The notes beneath the pieces were generated by a model. It did not search any database and was not told where the DNA came from. It saw only the letters and a list, made by a program, of their open reading frames with translations. Below are positions 50,589-60,350 of a stretch of DNA of 64,000 nucleotides, piece by piece; positions within the stretch are counted from its first letter, which is position 1; each line of letters starts with the position of its first letter. Position numbers and translations under genes: made by a program. Source of the DNA: JBLXBZ01 sp048265185. GTDB taxonomy: Bacteria; Pseudomonadota; Alphaproteobacteria; Rhizobiales; Stappiaceae. Where the stretch lies: positions 62,001 through 126,000 of the forward strand of contig JBLXBZ010000003.1 in assembly GCA_048265185.1 (NCBI GenBank). The letters are read 5' to 3'.

Positions 50589-52238
50589 TTATTCTCCCGG
50601 CGCCAGCGGCTTGTCCGTCGACATCAGATCCATGTTTGGATCTTTCTGCGCCGTTGATGTTTCTTTGCGGGCCGTCATGTAGATGTTGTAGCAACCGACA
50701 ATCGCTCCAGCAAAGAAGAACAGGCCTCCTATAGTTCTGGCGATGTAATAAGGGTGCATTGCGATAACAGAATCAAGGAAAGAGTATGTTAGAGTTCCGC
50801 TTTCATTATAGGTTCTCCACATTAGTCCTTGAATAATTCCCGAGTTCCACATGGCGAATACGTAGATCATTGTTCCTATCAGAGCGAGCCAGAAGTGGAC
50901 TTCTACCAGCTTTGGCGAATACATACGCTCCCGTTTCCACATTTGCGGCGTCAGAGTGTAAATGGCGCCGAAGGTGATCATGGCGACCCAGCCGAGGGCG
51001 CCGGCGTGAACGTGCCCGATGGTCCAATCGGTGTAGTGGGAGAGTGAGTTCACCGGACGAATTGCAAGGAAAGATCCTTCGAACGTCGAGATTCCGTAGA
51101 ACACGGCGGCGACCATCATGAATCGCAGGGTCGCGTCGTCGCGCACCTTGTGCCAGGCCCCGTTCAGTGTCAGCAACGCGTTGCCCGCCGACGCCCATGA
51201 AGGCACCAGTAGAATGACCGAAAACGTCATGCCCAGCGTTTGCACCCAATGGGGCAGCGCCGTGTAATGCAAATGGTGCGAGCCAGCCCACATATAGAGG
51301 AAGGTGATCCCCCAGAAGCTGACGATGGACAAGCGGTAGGAGAAAATTGGGCGTCCGGCGCGAATTGGCAGATAATAATACATCATCCCAAGGAAGCCGG
51401 CGGTGAGGAAGAACGCCACCGCGTTATGGCCGTACCACCACTGGGTCATGGCGTCCTGAACGCCGGAGAAGGCGGAATAGGCCTTTGCATGGCCAAAAGA
51501 GACGGGAACGGCCAAATTGTTGACGATATGCAGGATCGCGACCACCAGAATAAAGGCCAGATAATACCAGTTGGCCACATAGATATGAGGTTCTTTGCGA
51601 CGCGCGAGGGTCCTGATGTAAAGAAGGAAATAGGCGACCCAGACGATCACCAGCCAAATATCGGCGTACCATTCGGCTTCGGCGTATTCCTTCGACTGAG
51701 TGACGCCCATGAAGTAGCCGGTGACCGCCAGCAGGCAGAACAGATTGAAGCCAAGCAGGACGAACCATGGGCTGACCTGATCGGCGAGGCGAGCGCGTGA
51801 GGTTCGTTGCAACACATGGAAGGAGGTGGCGATCAGGGCGTTGCCGCCAAAGCCGAAGATAACGCCGGTGGTGTGCGCCGGGCGCAAACGGCCGAAACTG
51901 GACCATGCGGCGTCGAACGTCAGCTCCGGCCAGGCCAGAAGCGCCGCCACCCACACGCCGATGAACAGCCCAAAGACGGCCCAGGCCATGGTCAAAACGA
52001 TGCCCACGCGAGTCGGGTCGTCGTAATAGTCCGAAAAACGAGCGTCGGAGGGTTCCGGCGCGTCCATTTTAGAGGCGAGGAAAAAGCCGATGACAAGGGC
52101 GTAGATGATGATCAACAAGCCATGATAGGCGAGAACGTCATGGCGTCCGACTATGCCCAACAAGGCGCCGAGCAATGCGACGAGAGCAAGAAGAACCAGA
52201 CCCAGCCGACGTTCGGGGGAGGTAAGTTGCGCGATCAT
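50589..52238 (-). CDS. ccoN: cbb3-type cytochrome c oxidase subunit I (CcoN)
   Basis: A 549-residue catalytic subunit with about 12 TM helices. Heme and CuB His residues are in PAHTTGVIFGFGG, YGHNAVAFFLTAGFLG, SHHLHYTALP and GHVHAGALGW. High-affinity oxygen reduction. First gene of ccoNOQP and the small membrane gene. No ccoGHIS genes are visible in the window. Confidence 0.96.
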   Translation of the reverse strand: MIAQLTSPERRLGLVLLALVALLGALLGIVGRHDVLAYHGLLIIIYALVIGFFLASKMDAPEPSDARFSDYYDDPTRVGIVLTMAWAVFGLFIGVWVAALLAWPELTFDAAWSSFGRLRPAHTTGVIFGFGGNALIATSFHVLQRTSRARLADQVSPWFVLLGFNLFCLLAVTGYFMGVTQSKEYAEAEWYADIWLVIVWVAYFLLYIRTLARRKEPHIYVANWYYLAFILVVAILHIVNNLAVPVSFGHAKAYSAFSGVQDAMTQWWYGHNAVAFFLTAGFLGMMYYYLPIRAGRPIFSYRLSIVSFWGITFLYMWAGSHHLHYTALPHWVQTLGMTFSVILLVPSWASAGNALLTLNGAWHKVRDDATLRFMMVAAVFYGISTFEGSFLAIRPVNSLSHYTDWTIGHVHAGALGWVAMITFGAIYTLTPQMWKRERMYSPKLVEVHFWLALIGTMIYVFAMWNSGIIQGLMWRTYNESGTLTYSFLDSVIAMHPYYIARTIGGLFFFAGAIVGCYNIYMTARKETSTAQKDPNMDLMSTDKPLAPGE

Positions 52239-52254
52239 TCATGTCTCCGTCAGC

Positions 52255-52290
52255 ATTTGGCGTTTCAGAAAGGATTTGGCGTTCCAGAAA
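52255..52290. repeat. 17-bp direct repeat in the ccoN leader
   Basis: ATTTGGCGTTTCAGAAA and ATTTGGCGTTCCAGAAA, 19 nt apart, 17-52 nt before the ccoN start. They could be two operator half-sites. No canonical FNR/FixK box (TTGAT-N4-ATCAA) was found in the 411-nt gap. Confidence 0.45.
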
Positions 52291-52524
52291 ACCAAACTTC
52301 AGCCGTAACGTCTCTCCGTCACGACTTTTTGTGAAATATATGGCTAATTTTCAGAGATTGTATTCTGTGGCCGATGGTATTTAAGTTCAAGGAAGATTTT
52401 GGCGATCGTCGAATTTGTCGCACTGAGGGAATATACTGTAAGTATAGATACGTAAATTTTTCTTTCGATTATTTAATTTCATGAATTATGACGCAAGCGC
52501 GCGCGTTCGCCGTCTTGTATGGCC

Positions 52525-52548
52525 TCAGCGCGCCATATGGCGCGCTGA
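52525..52548. repeat. Perfect 24-bp palindrome between yciB and ccoN
   Basis: TCAGCGCGCCAT followed by its exact complement (ATGGCGCGCTGA). Flanking GCCTC/GAGGC extend it with a bulge. There is no T-tract, so a terminator is unlikely; a regulator site or a recombination site is possible. Confidence 0.6.
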
Positions 52549-52649
52549 TGAGGCGGGTACGACGTTTTTGAAATTTGTCGAGAGGCGCCCCTGCGCATTG
52601 TCGCGAACTTGCAGTTGTTCTGAAAGCGTTCGTCCGGGCCGGGGACGTT

Positions 52650-53339
52650 TCAGTCGCCGGGGCGCGCGCCGCTCTTGCTGTCGGCCGGCTCAGAGGACGC
52701 CTTCTCGGCGCCGGGAGCGGAAAGGCTGTGGGCTTGAATGAGGCGCATTTGCGATATGGTGAAGATTAAAGTGATTGGCATGGCGCCGAAGACTTTGAAA
52801 GACACCCAGAAATCGGTCGAAAAATTACGCCAGACAATTTCATTGACGGCGGCGAGAAAGAAGAAAAACAAACCCCACCGGAATGTAAGTTTTCGCCATC
52901 CCTCGTCGTCCAGCTTGAAAACGCTGTCAAACACATAGCCTAACAAGGATTTTCCAAACAAAAGGCCGCCAAGCAAAATGGAGCCGAACAGACAATTGAC
53001 GATCGTTGGCTTCAACTTGATGAAGTGATCGTCTTGAAGCCAAAGTGTTAGAGCGCCAAATACGAGAACGACGACGCCTGAGATAACCGGCATGATCGGC
53101 AGTTTGCGCGTTAAAACGTATGAGACGGTGAGGGAGAGGGTGATCGCCACCATGAAGACGGCGGTGGCGATGAAGATCGGGCCGCCAAGTCCCGCCAGCG
53201 CCGGGAATTTTTCGACCAGCATGTCACCGCGAGCGTTGGCGAAGAAGAAGGCGCCGAGGGGGCCCAGCTCCAGCGCCAATTTGAGCAAGGGGCCTAGCTC
53301 TTTGCGATTTTTGCTATTGGGTTGGTCTTCAAATTTCAT
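52650..53339 (-). CDS. yciB: Inner-membrane-spanning protein YciB (septation protein A family)
   Basis: A 229-residue protein with five or six TM helices and family blocks ELGPLGAFFFANAR, KPTIVNCLFGSILL and WRKLTFRWGLFFFFLAAVNEIVWRNFSTDFWVSFKVFG. YciB has been linked to septum formation and envelope homeostasis. Hydrophilic tail. Confidence 0.92.
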   Translation of the reverse strand: MKFEDQPNSKNRKELGPLLKLALELGPLGAFFFANARGDMLVEKFPALAGLGGPIFIATAVFMVAITLSLTVSYVLTRKLPIMPVISGVVVLVFGALTLWLQDDHFIKLKPTIVNCLFGSILLGGLLFGKSLLGYVFDSVFKLDDEGWRKLTFRWGLFFFFLAAVNEIVWRNFSTDFWVSFKVFGAMPITLIFTISQMRLIQAHSLSAPGAEKASSEPADSKSGARPGD

Positions 53340-53425
53340 GGGCCTCGCCCGCCTTGATATCTTGTGAGTGCGTTAGCGCGTAGCAGCTTCGCCGCGTTAG
53401 CGCAATGACGCCGCCTCCGTTCGGG

Positions 53426-54328
53426 TTATTTCGCCCGCCCCACCAGTATAACGCCGACAATCACCAGACAAACGCCGCCGATCATCATCGGACTTACGAT
53501 ATCGCCAAAAACAATGGCGGCGATGGCCATGCCAAAGCAGGTTCCGACATAGCCCAGTTGGCTGAGATAGACAGGCCCCGCCAGATATTGCAGACGAAAG
53601 AACATTGCGAAGAAAATGGCCGAACAAAGAGCCATGGCGCCGCTTACCAGAAGCACTTCAGGGTTGGCGGCGCCGCTGTGAAGGATGACGCTGGGCTCGA
53701 AGAAGAATTGCGGCGCAAGCGAGAGGGCGGCGGCGAGCAACATCATCGGCGCAAGCGAAAGGCCGCTCATGCCTATGGGCCAGAAAACAGTGCGTAAAAT
53801 ATTGCCGATCGCCGCCGCCGCCGGGATTGTGAGCGCCAATATGATCCAGAAAAGCTCCCCTTCCGTTGAGGCGCCGAGGCGGCCAAGCACGGCGGTCGCC
53901 GTTCCGATCAACCCAAGGGTCAGTCCGATCATGCGCAGCGCGCGCGGGGTCTCCAGCCCAATGACGAGCGCCATGGTGAAAGTGAACAACGGCGAAAGCG
54001 CATAAACGAGAGAGCCATAGGCGGGGCCGATGTGCTCGGCGACGGCGAAGCTCATGGCGTTTGGATAGGCGAAGCTGATGATCCCGAGAATCGCGATCAG
54101 CGCCAGTGACCTTCCGGTCAGTTTTGGCGGTTGCTTCATCATGAAGGCGAAGGCCAGCAGCAAAACGCCAGCGCCGGCGTTCATCCAGAACGCCAGCTCC
54201 AAAGCTCCCACGTGCAATTCAATCCCGGCTTTCGAGAGATTGATGATCACCGCCAGAAGAAAGCCAACGGCCACGAGAAGCGCCAGCGGCTCATAGGGTT
54301 TTGATGGCGGAGAGTTTGTCGCGTTCAT
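53426..54328 (-). CDS. EamA/DMT-family transporter
   Basis: A 300-residue permease with ten TM helices in two EamA halves. GPAYGSLVYALSPLFTFTMALVIGLETP and YLSQLGYVGTCFGMAIAAIVFGD are the family blocks. Substrate unknown; amino acid or metabolite efflux is typical. Confidence 0.88.
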   Translation of the reverse strand: MNATNSPPSKPYEPLALLVAVGFLLAVIINLSKAGIELHVGALELAFWMNAGAGVLLLAFAFMMKQPPKLTGRSLALIAILGIISFAYPNAMSFAVAEHIGPAYGSLVYALSPLFTFTMALVIGLETPRALRMIGLTLGLIGTATAVLGRLGASTEGELFWIILALTIPAAAAIGNILRTVFWPIGMSGLSLAPMMLLAAALSLAPQFFFEPSVILHSGAANPEVLLVSGAMALCSAIFFAMFFRLQYLAGPVYLSQLGYVGTCFGMAIAAIVFGDIVSPMMIGGVCLVIVGVILVGRAK

Positions 54329-54453
54329 TTTGAAACCTGTCGAAAAACGCCGCTGACAAACTGGTTTGGAGAAGCGCGCCGTCCGCCTGAGGTCGCGGCG
54401 GGGTCGGAGTAATGCGGGCGTTGGTGCGATCGCGCCTTGTGAGAGAGAGGCTT

Positions 54454-55770
54454 TTAGCTCGTTTCAAAGCCGGCGATGGCGGCGGCGAAATCCTTGGCGG
54501 CGAAGGGCTCCAGATTGTCCATGCCCTCGCCAACGCCGATGAAATGAACGGGCAGAGCGTATTTGGCGGCGATGGCCACGAGAATGCCGCCGCGTGCGGT
54601 GCCGTCAAGCTTGGTCATCACCAGACCGGTCACGCCCGCCACTTTGCCGAAAATCTCCACTTGGCTCATGGCGTTCTGGCCCGTGGTGGCGTCGAGGGTC
54701 AAAAGCACGCTATGGGGAGCCTCAGGCGCTTGTTTCTTGATGACGCGGATGATTTTCTCCAGCTCGTCCATAAGCTCCGTTCGGTTTTGAAGGCGTCCGG
54801 CGGTGTCGATCAGCAAAACGTCGACTTGCTTGTCGCGGGCCTGGGTCATGGCGTCAAAGGCCAGCCCCGCCGCGTCGGCGCCTTCCTCGCGAGAGACGAC
54901 TTCAGCGCCGGTGCGCTCGCCCCAGATTTTCAGTTGCTCAACCGCCGCCGCCCGAAAGGTGTCGCCGGCCGCCAGCATCACCTTTTTGCCTTCTGACGCC
55001 AGACGCGCGGATAATTTGCCGATGGTCGTGGTTTTCCCCGTGCCATTGACGCCAACCATCAAGATGACATGCGGTTTTTGAGAGCCGTCTATTTCCAGTG
55101 GCCGCGCCGCCGGCGCTAGCGCTTTTTCGACTTCCTCGGCCAAAATCGCGCGAACGTCATTCTCGCTGATTTCCTTGTCGAAGCGTCCATCCGACAAACG
55201 CTCGGTGATGGTCATGGCGGTGTCGACGCCCAAATCCGCCTGAATCAGAATGTCCTCAAGATCCTCCAACGTGTCGGCGTCGAGTTTGCGCTTGGTCAAA
55301 ATCGCCGAAATGCCGCCAGTGAGCGCGTTAGAGGAGCGTGACAGCCCCTGTTTCAAACGGGATAACCAGCTGTTGCGGGATTTTTCCTGCAGTTGCTGCA
55401 CGTCTTTGGACGGGAGCGCGGCTTCGGGTTCCTGATCTAGAGGGTCGGCGGAAGGTTCTGGCGCATGGACGTCTACGGCTTCATGCGTAGTTACCGGGGC
55501 GGGGAACTCTTCTAATTGAACCGCTGTGGAAGACGGCTGATCCGCCTCTGGAACGCTCTCTGGAATGTTCTCTGGCGTGTCCTTGTTGACTGGCTCGCTA
55601 ACAGGCGTGTCGCCGGGCGCGGTTTCAGAGGGCGTCGCCGGCGTCGTGAGCTCAACCAGCTCGTTATGCGCCAAAGGGGCGTCTTCTTCATGGAGGACGG
55701 GCGCCTTTTGAGCCGCCTCGCCCTTGCCTTTGAAAAGGCGTCCGAGAAATCCGCGTTTCTTGTCAGTCAT
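54454..55770 (-). CDS. ftsY: Signal recognition particle receptor FtsY
   Basis: A 438-residue SRP receptor: an acidic, Pro/Glu-rich A domain (residues 1-125) and the NG domain with GVNGTGKTTTIGKLSARL (P-loop), DTAGRLQN, TKLDGTARGG and GVGEGMDNLEPF. It docks ribosome-SRP complexes at the membrane. Follows mtaB and dapF on the minus strand. Confidence 0.96.
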   Translation of the reverse strand: MTDKKRGFLGRLFKGKGEAAQKAPVLHEEDAPLAHNELVELTTPATPSETAPGDTPVSEPVNKDTPENIPESVPEADQPSSTAVQLEEFPAPVTTHEAVDVHAPEPSADPLDQEPEAALPSKDVQQLQEKSRNSWLSRLKQGLSRSSNALTGGISAILTKRKLDADTLEDLEDILIQADLGVDTAMTITERLSDGRFDKEISENDVRAILAEEVEKALAPAARPLEIDGSQKPHVILMVGVNGTGKTTTIGKLSARLASEGKKVMLAAGDTFRAAAVEQLKIWGERTGAEVVSREEGADAAGLAFDAMTQARDKQVDVLLIDTAGRLQNRTELMDELEKIIRVIKKQAPEAPHSVLLTLDATTGQNAMSQVEIFGKVAGVTGLVMTKLDGTARGGILVAIAAKYALPVHFIGVGEGMDNLEPFAAKDFAAAIAGFETS

Positions 55771-55824
55771 ATGGAGTAAACTGCCTTACAAAACGTTTGC
55801 CGGGTGAGGGCCGGAAGGTTGATG

Positions 55825-57117
55825 TCACGCATAGATTCGATTGATCATATCAGGTCTTTTGGCGTTGGGTTGCGCTAGAAGATGTCGCTCAGAGCGTCCA
55901 TTTACGCGCATGGTGACGATTTCTCCGGCTTCGCCGCCAGTGAACTCCACCTGGGTGAAATGTTCTGTTCGCCCGAGGCCCTCCTGTTCAACCAGCACCT
56001 GACGCGTCTGACCGATTTCCGCTTCAAGATGGGCGGAGAGGGCGCTTGCGCCTTTGGCGCGCAGCCGGGCGGCGCGCTCCTTGACGAGGGCGCGATCTAC
56101 TTGCGGCATACGCGCGGCCGGGGTGCCGGGGCGTGGCGAAAAGGGAAACACATGCAGATATGTCAGCCCGCAATCGTCGATGATTGCGCGCGAATTTTCA
56201 AACATTTCGTCCGTTTCAGTGGGGAAGCCGGCGATGATGTCGGCGCCAAAAACCACGTCCGGGCGCAGGCGCCGCACCTCCTGGCAAAATTCAATGGTGT
56301 CTGCGCGAAGATGCCGTCGCTTCATCCGTTTCAGGATCATATCGTCGCCTGACTGAAGCGACAGATGTAAATGCGGCATCAACCGCTCTTCTTCGGCGAT
56401 GGCGCGCATGAGAGCCGGATCCGCTTCGATTGAATCGATGGAGGAGAGGCGCAGCCGGTCAAGATCGGGGATCAGCTTCAGGATTTTGCCGGTGAGCTGA
56501 CCAAGAGACGGCGTTCCAGGCAAATCGGCGCCATAGCTGGTGATGTCGACGCCGGTGAGAACGATTTCCCGATAGCCGTTCTCCACCAATTGCCGGATTT
56601 GATCCACCACCATGCCCATGGGCACGGAGCGGGAATTTCCCCGCCCGTAAGGAATGATGCAGAAGGTGCAGCGGTGATCGCAACCGTTTTGTATCTGGAC
56701 GAAAGCCCGCGCGCGTCCTTCCAGCCCGTCGATCAGATGACTCGCGGTTTCCTTGACGCTCATGATGTCATTGACGCGAACGCGTTCGCTTTCAGGAATG
56801 CCGAATTGCGCGACCCGGCCATAGGAAACCCGCTCCAGCTTTTCGCTGTTGCCTAGAACAAGATCAACCTCGCTCATATCCGCGAAAGTTTGCGCTTCCG
56901 TCTGGGCGGCGCAGCCCGTGACGATGATCCGTGCGTCCGGATTGTCGCGTTTGGCTTTGCGCACCGCTTGCCGCGCTTGTCGCACCGCTTCATTGGTGAC
57001 GGCGCATGTATTGATCATCACGGCGTTTTTTAGCCCCGCGGCTTCGGCTTCACGCTTCATCACCTCTGATTCGTAAGTGTTGAGGCGGCATCCGAATGTG
57101 ACGACGTCGACGCTCAT
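55825..57117 (-). CDS. mtaB: tRNA t6A37 methylthiotransferase MtaB
   Basis: A 430-residue radical-SAM methylthiotransferase: N-terminal UPF0004 domain (FGCRLNTYESEVM, NTCAVTNEAV, GCAAQ), radical-SAM CDHRCTFC, and C-terminal TRAM-like beta barrel. It forms ms2t6A in tRNA. Its ATG overlaps the dapF stop by 4 nt. Confidence 0.95.
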   Translation of the reverse strand: MSVDVVTFGCRLNTYESEVMKREAEAAGLKNAVMINTCAVTNEAVRQARQAVRKAKRDNPDARIIVTGCAAQTEAQTFADMSEVDLVLGNSEKLERVSYGRVAQFGIPESERVRVNDIMSVKETASHLIDGLEGRARAFVQIQNGCDHRCTFCIIPYGRGNSRSVPMGMVVDQIRQLVENGYREIVLTGVDITSYGADLPGTPSLGQLTGKILKLIPDLDRLRLSSIDSIEADPALMRAIAEEERLMPHLHLSLQSGDDMILKRMKRRHLRADTIEFCQEVRRLRPDVVFGADIIAGFPTETDEMFENSRAIIDDCGLTYLHVFPFSPRPGTPAARMPQVDRALVKERAARLRAKGASALSAHLEAEIGQTRQVLVEQEGLGRTEHFTQVEFTGGEAGEIVTMRVNGRSERHLLAQPNAKRPDMINRIYA

Positions 57118-58037
57118 GCTTCCCGCTCCTGATGGGCTGCGTCGCCCGGTCCGGTTTTCCTGAAGCTGAGATCGTCAGGATTGAGCACGCCTTCAAACTC
57201 CACTTCCGTCGCGCCGGTCATCAGAATGTGATCGTCGCTCTCACGCCAATCAATGGAGAGCGGGCCTCCGGGAAGATGAACGGTGACGAGACGGTCGCTG
57301 CGCCCGTCCCGGGCGGCGGCCACGCCCACCGCGCAAGCCGCCGTTCCGCAGGCGTCGGTCAAGCCGACGCCGCGCTCCCATACTTTTACGTGAATTTCGC
57401 TTTTCGACGCCACTTGAGCGAGAGAAATATTGGCTTTTTCAGGGAACATCGGGTGTGATTCAAGCATAGGCCCAATTTGCGCCAGATCATAGGCGTTCAG
57501 ATCCTCGACCCAGAAAATGGCGTGAGGATTGCCGACGTTGACGACGGCGGGCGTATGGAGGATTGGCGCGTCGATCGGTCCGATTTGTAGCTCGATGGCG
57601 CGAGTGTCATGAAAGGGCTCGGCCAGCGGAATTTCATTCCAGTCGAAACGCGGCGCGCCCATATCGACGCTCACCGTGGTGATAGGAGCGCAGGAAAGGT
57701 CTGTGGCGGCGAAGGCCAAGAGTAGTCCGGCGTTGGTTTCAATTGAAGCGGACCGACTTCTTTTCTCTTCCATCAACAGCCGACCAACGCAGCGGGTGGC
57801 GTTGCCGCAGGCGTCTACCTGAGAGCCGTCGCGGTTATGGATGCGCATGAAGGCGTCGGCGCCGGCCGGGGACGTCTCTACGGTGATCATCTGATCGAAG
57901 CCGATGCCGCTTTCACGCGCGCCGATGCCGCGTATTTGCTCCGGCGTTAGGTGAATAGGCGTTGTTCGCGCGTCCCACACAACGAAATCATTGCCCAGCC
58001 CGTTCATTTTCAAGAATGGAATTTGCCTGTTCTTCAT
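57114..58037 (-). CDS. dapF: Diaminopimelate epimerase
   Basis: A 307-residue enzyme converting LL- to meso-DAP for lysine and peptidoglycan. Start MNGLGNDFVVWD is conserved. The two catalytic cysteines lie in DACGNATRC and DACGTAACA. It heads dapF-mtaB-ftsY, a typical alphaproteobacterial order. Confidence 0.96.
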   Translation of the reverse strand: MKNRQIPFLKMNGLGNDFVVWDARTTPIHLTPEQIRGIGARESGIGFDQMITVETSPAGADAFMRIHNRDGSQVDACGNATRCVGRLLMEEKRSRSASIETNAGLLLAFAATDLSCAPITTVSVDMGAPRFDWNEIPLAEPFHDTRAIELQIGPIDAPILHTPAVVNVGNPHAIFWVEDLNAYDLAQIGPMLESHPMFPEKANISLAQVASKSEIHVKVWERGVGLTDACGTAACAVGVAAARDGRSDRLVTVHLPGGPLSIDWRESDDHILMTGATEVEFEGVLNPDDLSFRKTGPGDAAHQEREA

Positions 58038-58209
58038 GGTGGATGAACAACTTTTCAGGTGTTGCGCCGAAGGATACGCGGGCCTAGACGGCGCTGTAAT
58101 GGATCGGCGGAAATTATAAGTTTTCAGCGCATGCGCTGCGCACGCCGCTGTCGTTGCCGACTATATGGGGGAAAACGCCGGATTTTTCCAGCGTATTTTA
58201 TATGGGCGA

Positions 58210-58788
58210 CTATTGCGCGGCGGCGATGTTCATGACGGTCTGCGTTTCGCAATGGGAGAGAATATTCAGCATGTCGTCCCGGTTGACGGCGACGCAGCCT
58301 TCCGTCGGGGTGTAATCTGGCCGGGCGCAATGAAAGAAAATAGCGCTGCCTTCACCGCTTATGGCCGGCGACAAATTATAGTCCAGCACCACGATGACGT
58401 CGTAAAGTGCGTCGTCGCGCCATAATTTTTCATGACTGGCGGGGAACGGCAGAGTGACCCGCTGATTATAGGCGCCATGGTGGGGATCGTCGCACCAGCC
58501 CATGTCCTCGCGCAGCGCCGTGAGGGGAAGAGAGGTCGCGGGGGGAGAAATCCTGTCCGGGCGATAATAGACCTGTAGCAGTTTGAATTGGCCAAGGGGC
58601 GTGGCCCCGTCGCCCTCGCGTTTCGCCTTTGTCACGCCGCTGCGCCCAAGCGCGCAAGTCGCGGCGATCTCTCCAAGGGTGAGCACGCCCCGCGTATGCG
58701 CCATCCCGCTTTGGTGTGGACTCTGACGAACCTGAAGAATTTGCGCCGTAGATTTCGCGTTTTGGGACATCAGGAGGGATCCGTTCAT
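58210..58788 (-). CDS. L,D-transpeptidase (YkuD) family protein
   Basis: A 192-residue protein with the YkuD catalytic segment IFFHCARPDYTPTEGCVAV (His and the Thr-Glu-Gly-Cys motif, nucleophile Cys). No clear signal peptide, so export is uncertain. Start at 58788 or the in-frame ATG 58770. It would act on peptidoglycan cross-links. Confidence 0.85.
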   Translation of the reverse strand: MNGSLLMSQNAKSTAQILQVRQSPHQSGMAHTRGVLTLGEIAATCALGRSGVTKAKREGDGATPLGQFKLLQVYYRPDRISPPATSLPLTALREDMGWCDDPHHGAYNQRVTLPFPASHEKLWRDDALYDVIVVLDYNLSPAISGEGSAIFFHCARPDYTPTEGCVAVNRDDMLNILSHCETQTVMNIAAAQ

Positions 58789-58959
58789 ATGGGGCTTAGA
58801 ACCCGCGGTTCGGGGCTGGCTTCAATTCATGATAAAGTCTATGTGAGTTAAAATTGACCATTAATCTCCGTTTTTCAGAATTTATTTGGTCGCGAAATCG
58901 TATTTTGAGCTCTATGTGATGTGAGGGATGATGTTTTCGCCGTTTGAAGGAGTGAGCTG

Positions 58960-59643
58960 ATGGGCGCCCGGACGATTCTGATCGTGGATGACGACAATGA
59001 TTTGCGTGAGGCGCTTGTGGAGCAGCTTTCGCTTTATGACGAGTTCCAGACGCTTCAGGCGGAAAACGCCGCCGCAGGTCTTGCCCTCGCCAAAGACGAA
59101 CATGTGGACTTTCTGCTGATGGACGTGGGCCTGCCGGATATTGATGGCCGAGAGGCGGTCAAACTGCTGCGCAAGAACGGGTTCAAGGCGCCGATCATTA
59201 TGCTGACCGGCCATGACACGGATTCGGACACGATTCTGGGGCTTGAGGCTGGAGCGAATGACTATGTGGTCAAACCCTTCAAGTTCTCCGTTCTTCTGGC
59301 GCGCATTCGCGCGCATATGCGCCAGCATGAGCAGAGCGAGGACGCCGTGTTCAACATTGGCCCGTATCTGTTCCGTCCCGCGCAAAAATTGATGACGGAC
59401 GAGAACGGCGGCAAGGTGCGTTTAACGGAGAAGGAAACCTCGATCTTGAAGTTTCTTTACCGGGCCGAGCAAAAACCGGTGACGCGGGATGTTTTGTTGC
59501 ATGAGGTTTGGGGCTATAATTCCGGCGTGACGACTCACACGCTGGAGACCCATATCTATCGTTTGCGCCAAAAAATAGAGCGTGATCCCTCCAACGCCGA
59601 GCTTCTGGTGACGGAGGCGAGCGGCTATAAGCTGATGCCTTGA
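58960..59643 (+). CDS. OmpR-type response regulator
   Basis: A 227-residue regulator: receiver (LIVDDDNDLRE, FLLMDVGLPDIDG, VVKPFK) and winged-helix output (RLTEKETSILKFLYRAEQKPVTRDVLLHEVWGYNSGVTTHTLETHIYRLRQKIE). GAAGGAG lies upstream. Followed by a cNMP-binding protein; no kinase adjacent. Regulon unknown. Confidence 0.93.
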   Translation: MGARTILIVDDDNDLREALVEQLSLYDEFQTLQAENAAAGLALAKDEHVDFLLMDVGLPDIDGREAVKLLRKNGFKAPIIMLTGHDTDSDTILGLEAGANDYVVKPFKFSVLLARIRAHMRQHEQSEDAVFNIGPYLFRPAQKLMTDENGGKVRLTEKETSILKFLYRAEQKPVTRDVLLHEVWGYNSGVTTHTLETHIYRLRQKIERDPSNAELLVTEASGYKLMP

Positions 59644-59747
59644 GATTTTCATATTGGCGGATGTTCGCAAGGGGGTGTAATTAATTTGGCGATGCGTGGC
59701 TTCTTGACGCTTGTCACCTATCGGTCAATCGGATTACAGCTAGTCTC

Positions 59748-60245
59748 ATGAGCCTTTCACGTGACATGGAATTGCTGCGCCGGGTCGCATTGCTCGCCGA
59801 TTTTTCGGACGATCAACTGCGTTTGCTTGCGTTTTCCGCCGAAAGCATAAGTTATCGCGACGGCGAGGTTCTTTTTGTCGAGGGCGAGCGTGCTGACGGA
59901 GGCTTTATCGTCGCCAGCGGCGCGGTGGAGATGTCATTCGGAGAGCCTCCTAAAAGCGCGGGCAGCTATGGCCCGGGATCATTGATCGGAGAAACGGCGT
60001 TGCTTGTGGAGGCGCGCCGCCCCGCCCGGGCTGTGGCGGTGGGGCAAACGGATATCATTCGCGTTCGCCGGGCGTTGTTTAAGCGTATGTTGCAAGAGTT
60101 TCCGGAAATCGCCGTGCGCTTGTTCCAAACTCACGCCAGCCGGTTTCAAACGACGACTTCGGCGCTGGGGCGCGTGGCGAATGTTCTTGAGCAAATCTCC
60201 TCAGACGTTCAGGAAATTCGTAGCTCTAGGCAAGGTCGCGACTGA
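59748..60245 (+). CDS. Cyclic-nucleotide-binding domain protein (no DNA-binding domain)
   Basis: A 165-residue Crp-like cNMP-binding domain: YRDGEVLFVEGERADGGFIVASGAVEM, then GPGSLIGETALLVEARRPARAVAVGQTDIIRV (phosphate-binding cassette) and a C-terminal helix. The HTH of Crp is missing. It lies 104 nt after the OmpR-type gene, a pairing that may reflect joint function. Confidence 0.88.
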   Translation: MSLSRDMELLRRVALLADFSDDQLRLLAFSAESISYRDGEVLFVEGERADGGFIVASGAVEMSFGEPPKSAGSYGPGSLIGETALLVEARRPARAVAVGQTDIIRVRRALFKRMLQEFPEIAVRLFQTHASRFQTTTSALGRVANVLEQISSDVQEIRSSRQGRD

Positions 60246-60350
60246 CTTTTTGAAAGCGCTCCGTGACCTCTGGGGCACGGAGCTCCACTTTGGGCCGAGA
60301 GGGCGAAGCGGGGATTATAAGCCGCTTGCGCATTTAACTCGGAGCAGGTT

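Noticed and set aside
52239..52480. A possible FNR/FixK box upstream of ccoN
   Set aside because: No TTGAT-N4-ATCAA or close variant was seen; the best candidate (TTGAACTTAAAT on the minus strand) is not symmetric.
58125..58138. 14-bp palindrome CAGCGCATGCGCTG upstream of dapF
   Set aside because: Such GC-alternating palindromes arise easily in this composition, and no promoter spacing supports it.
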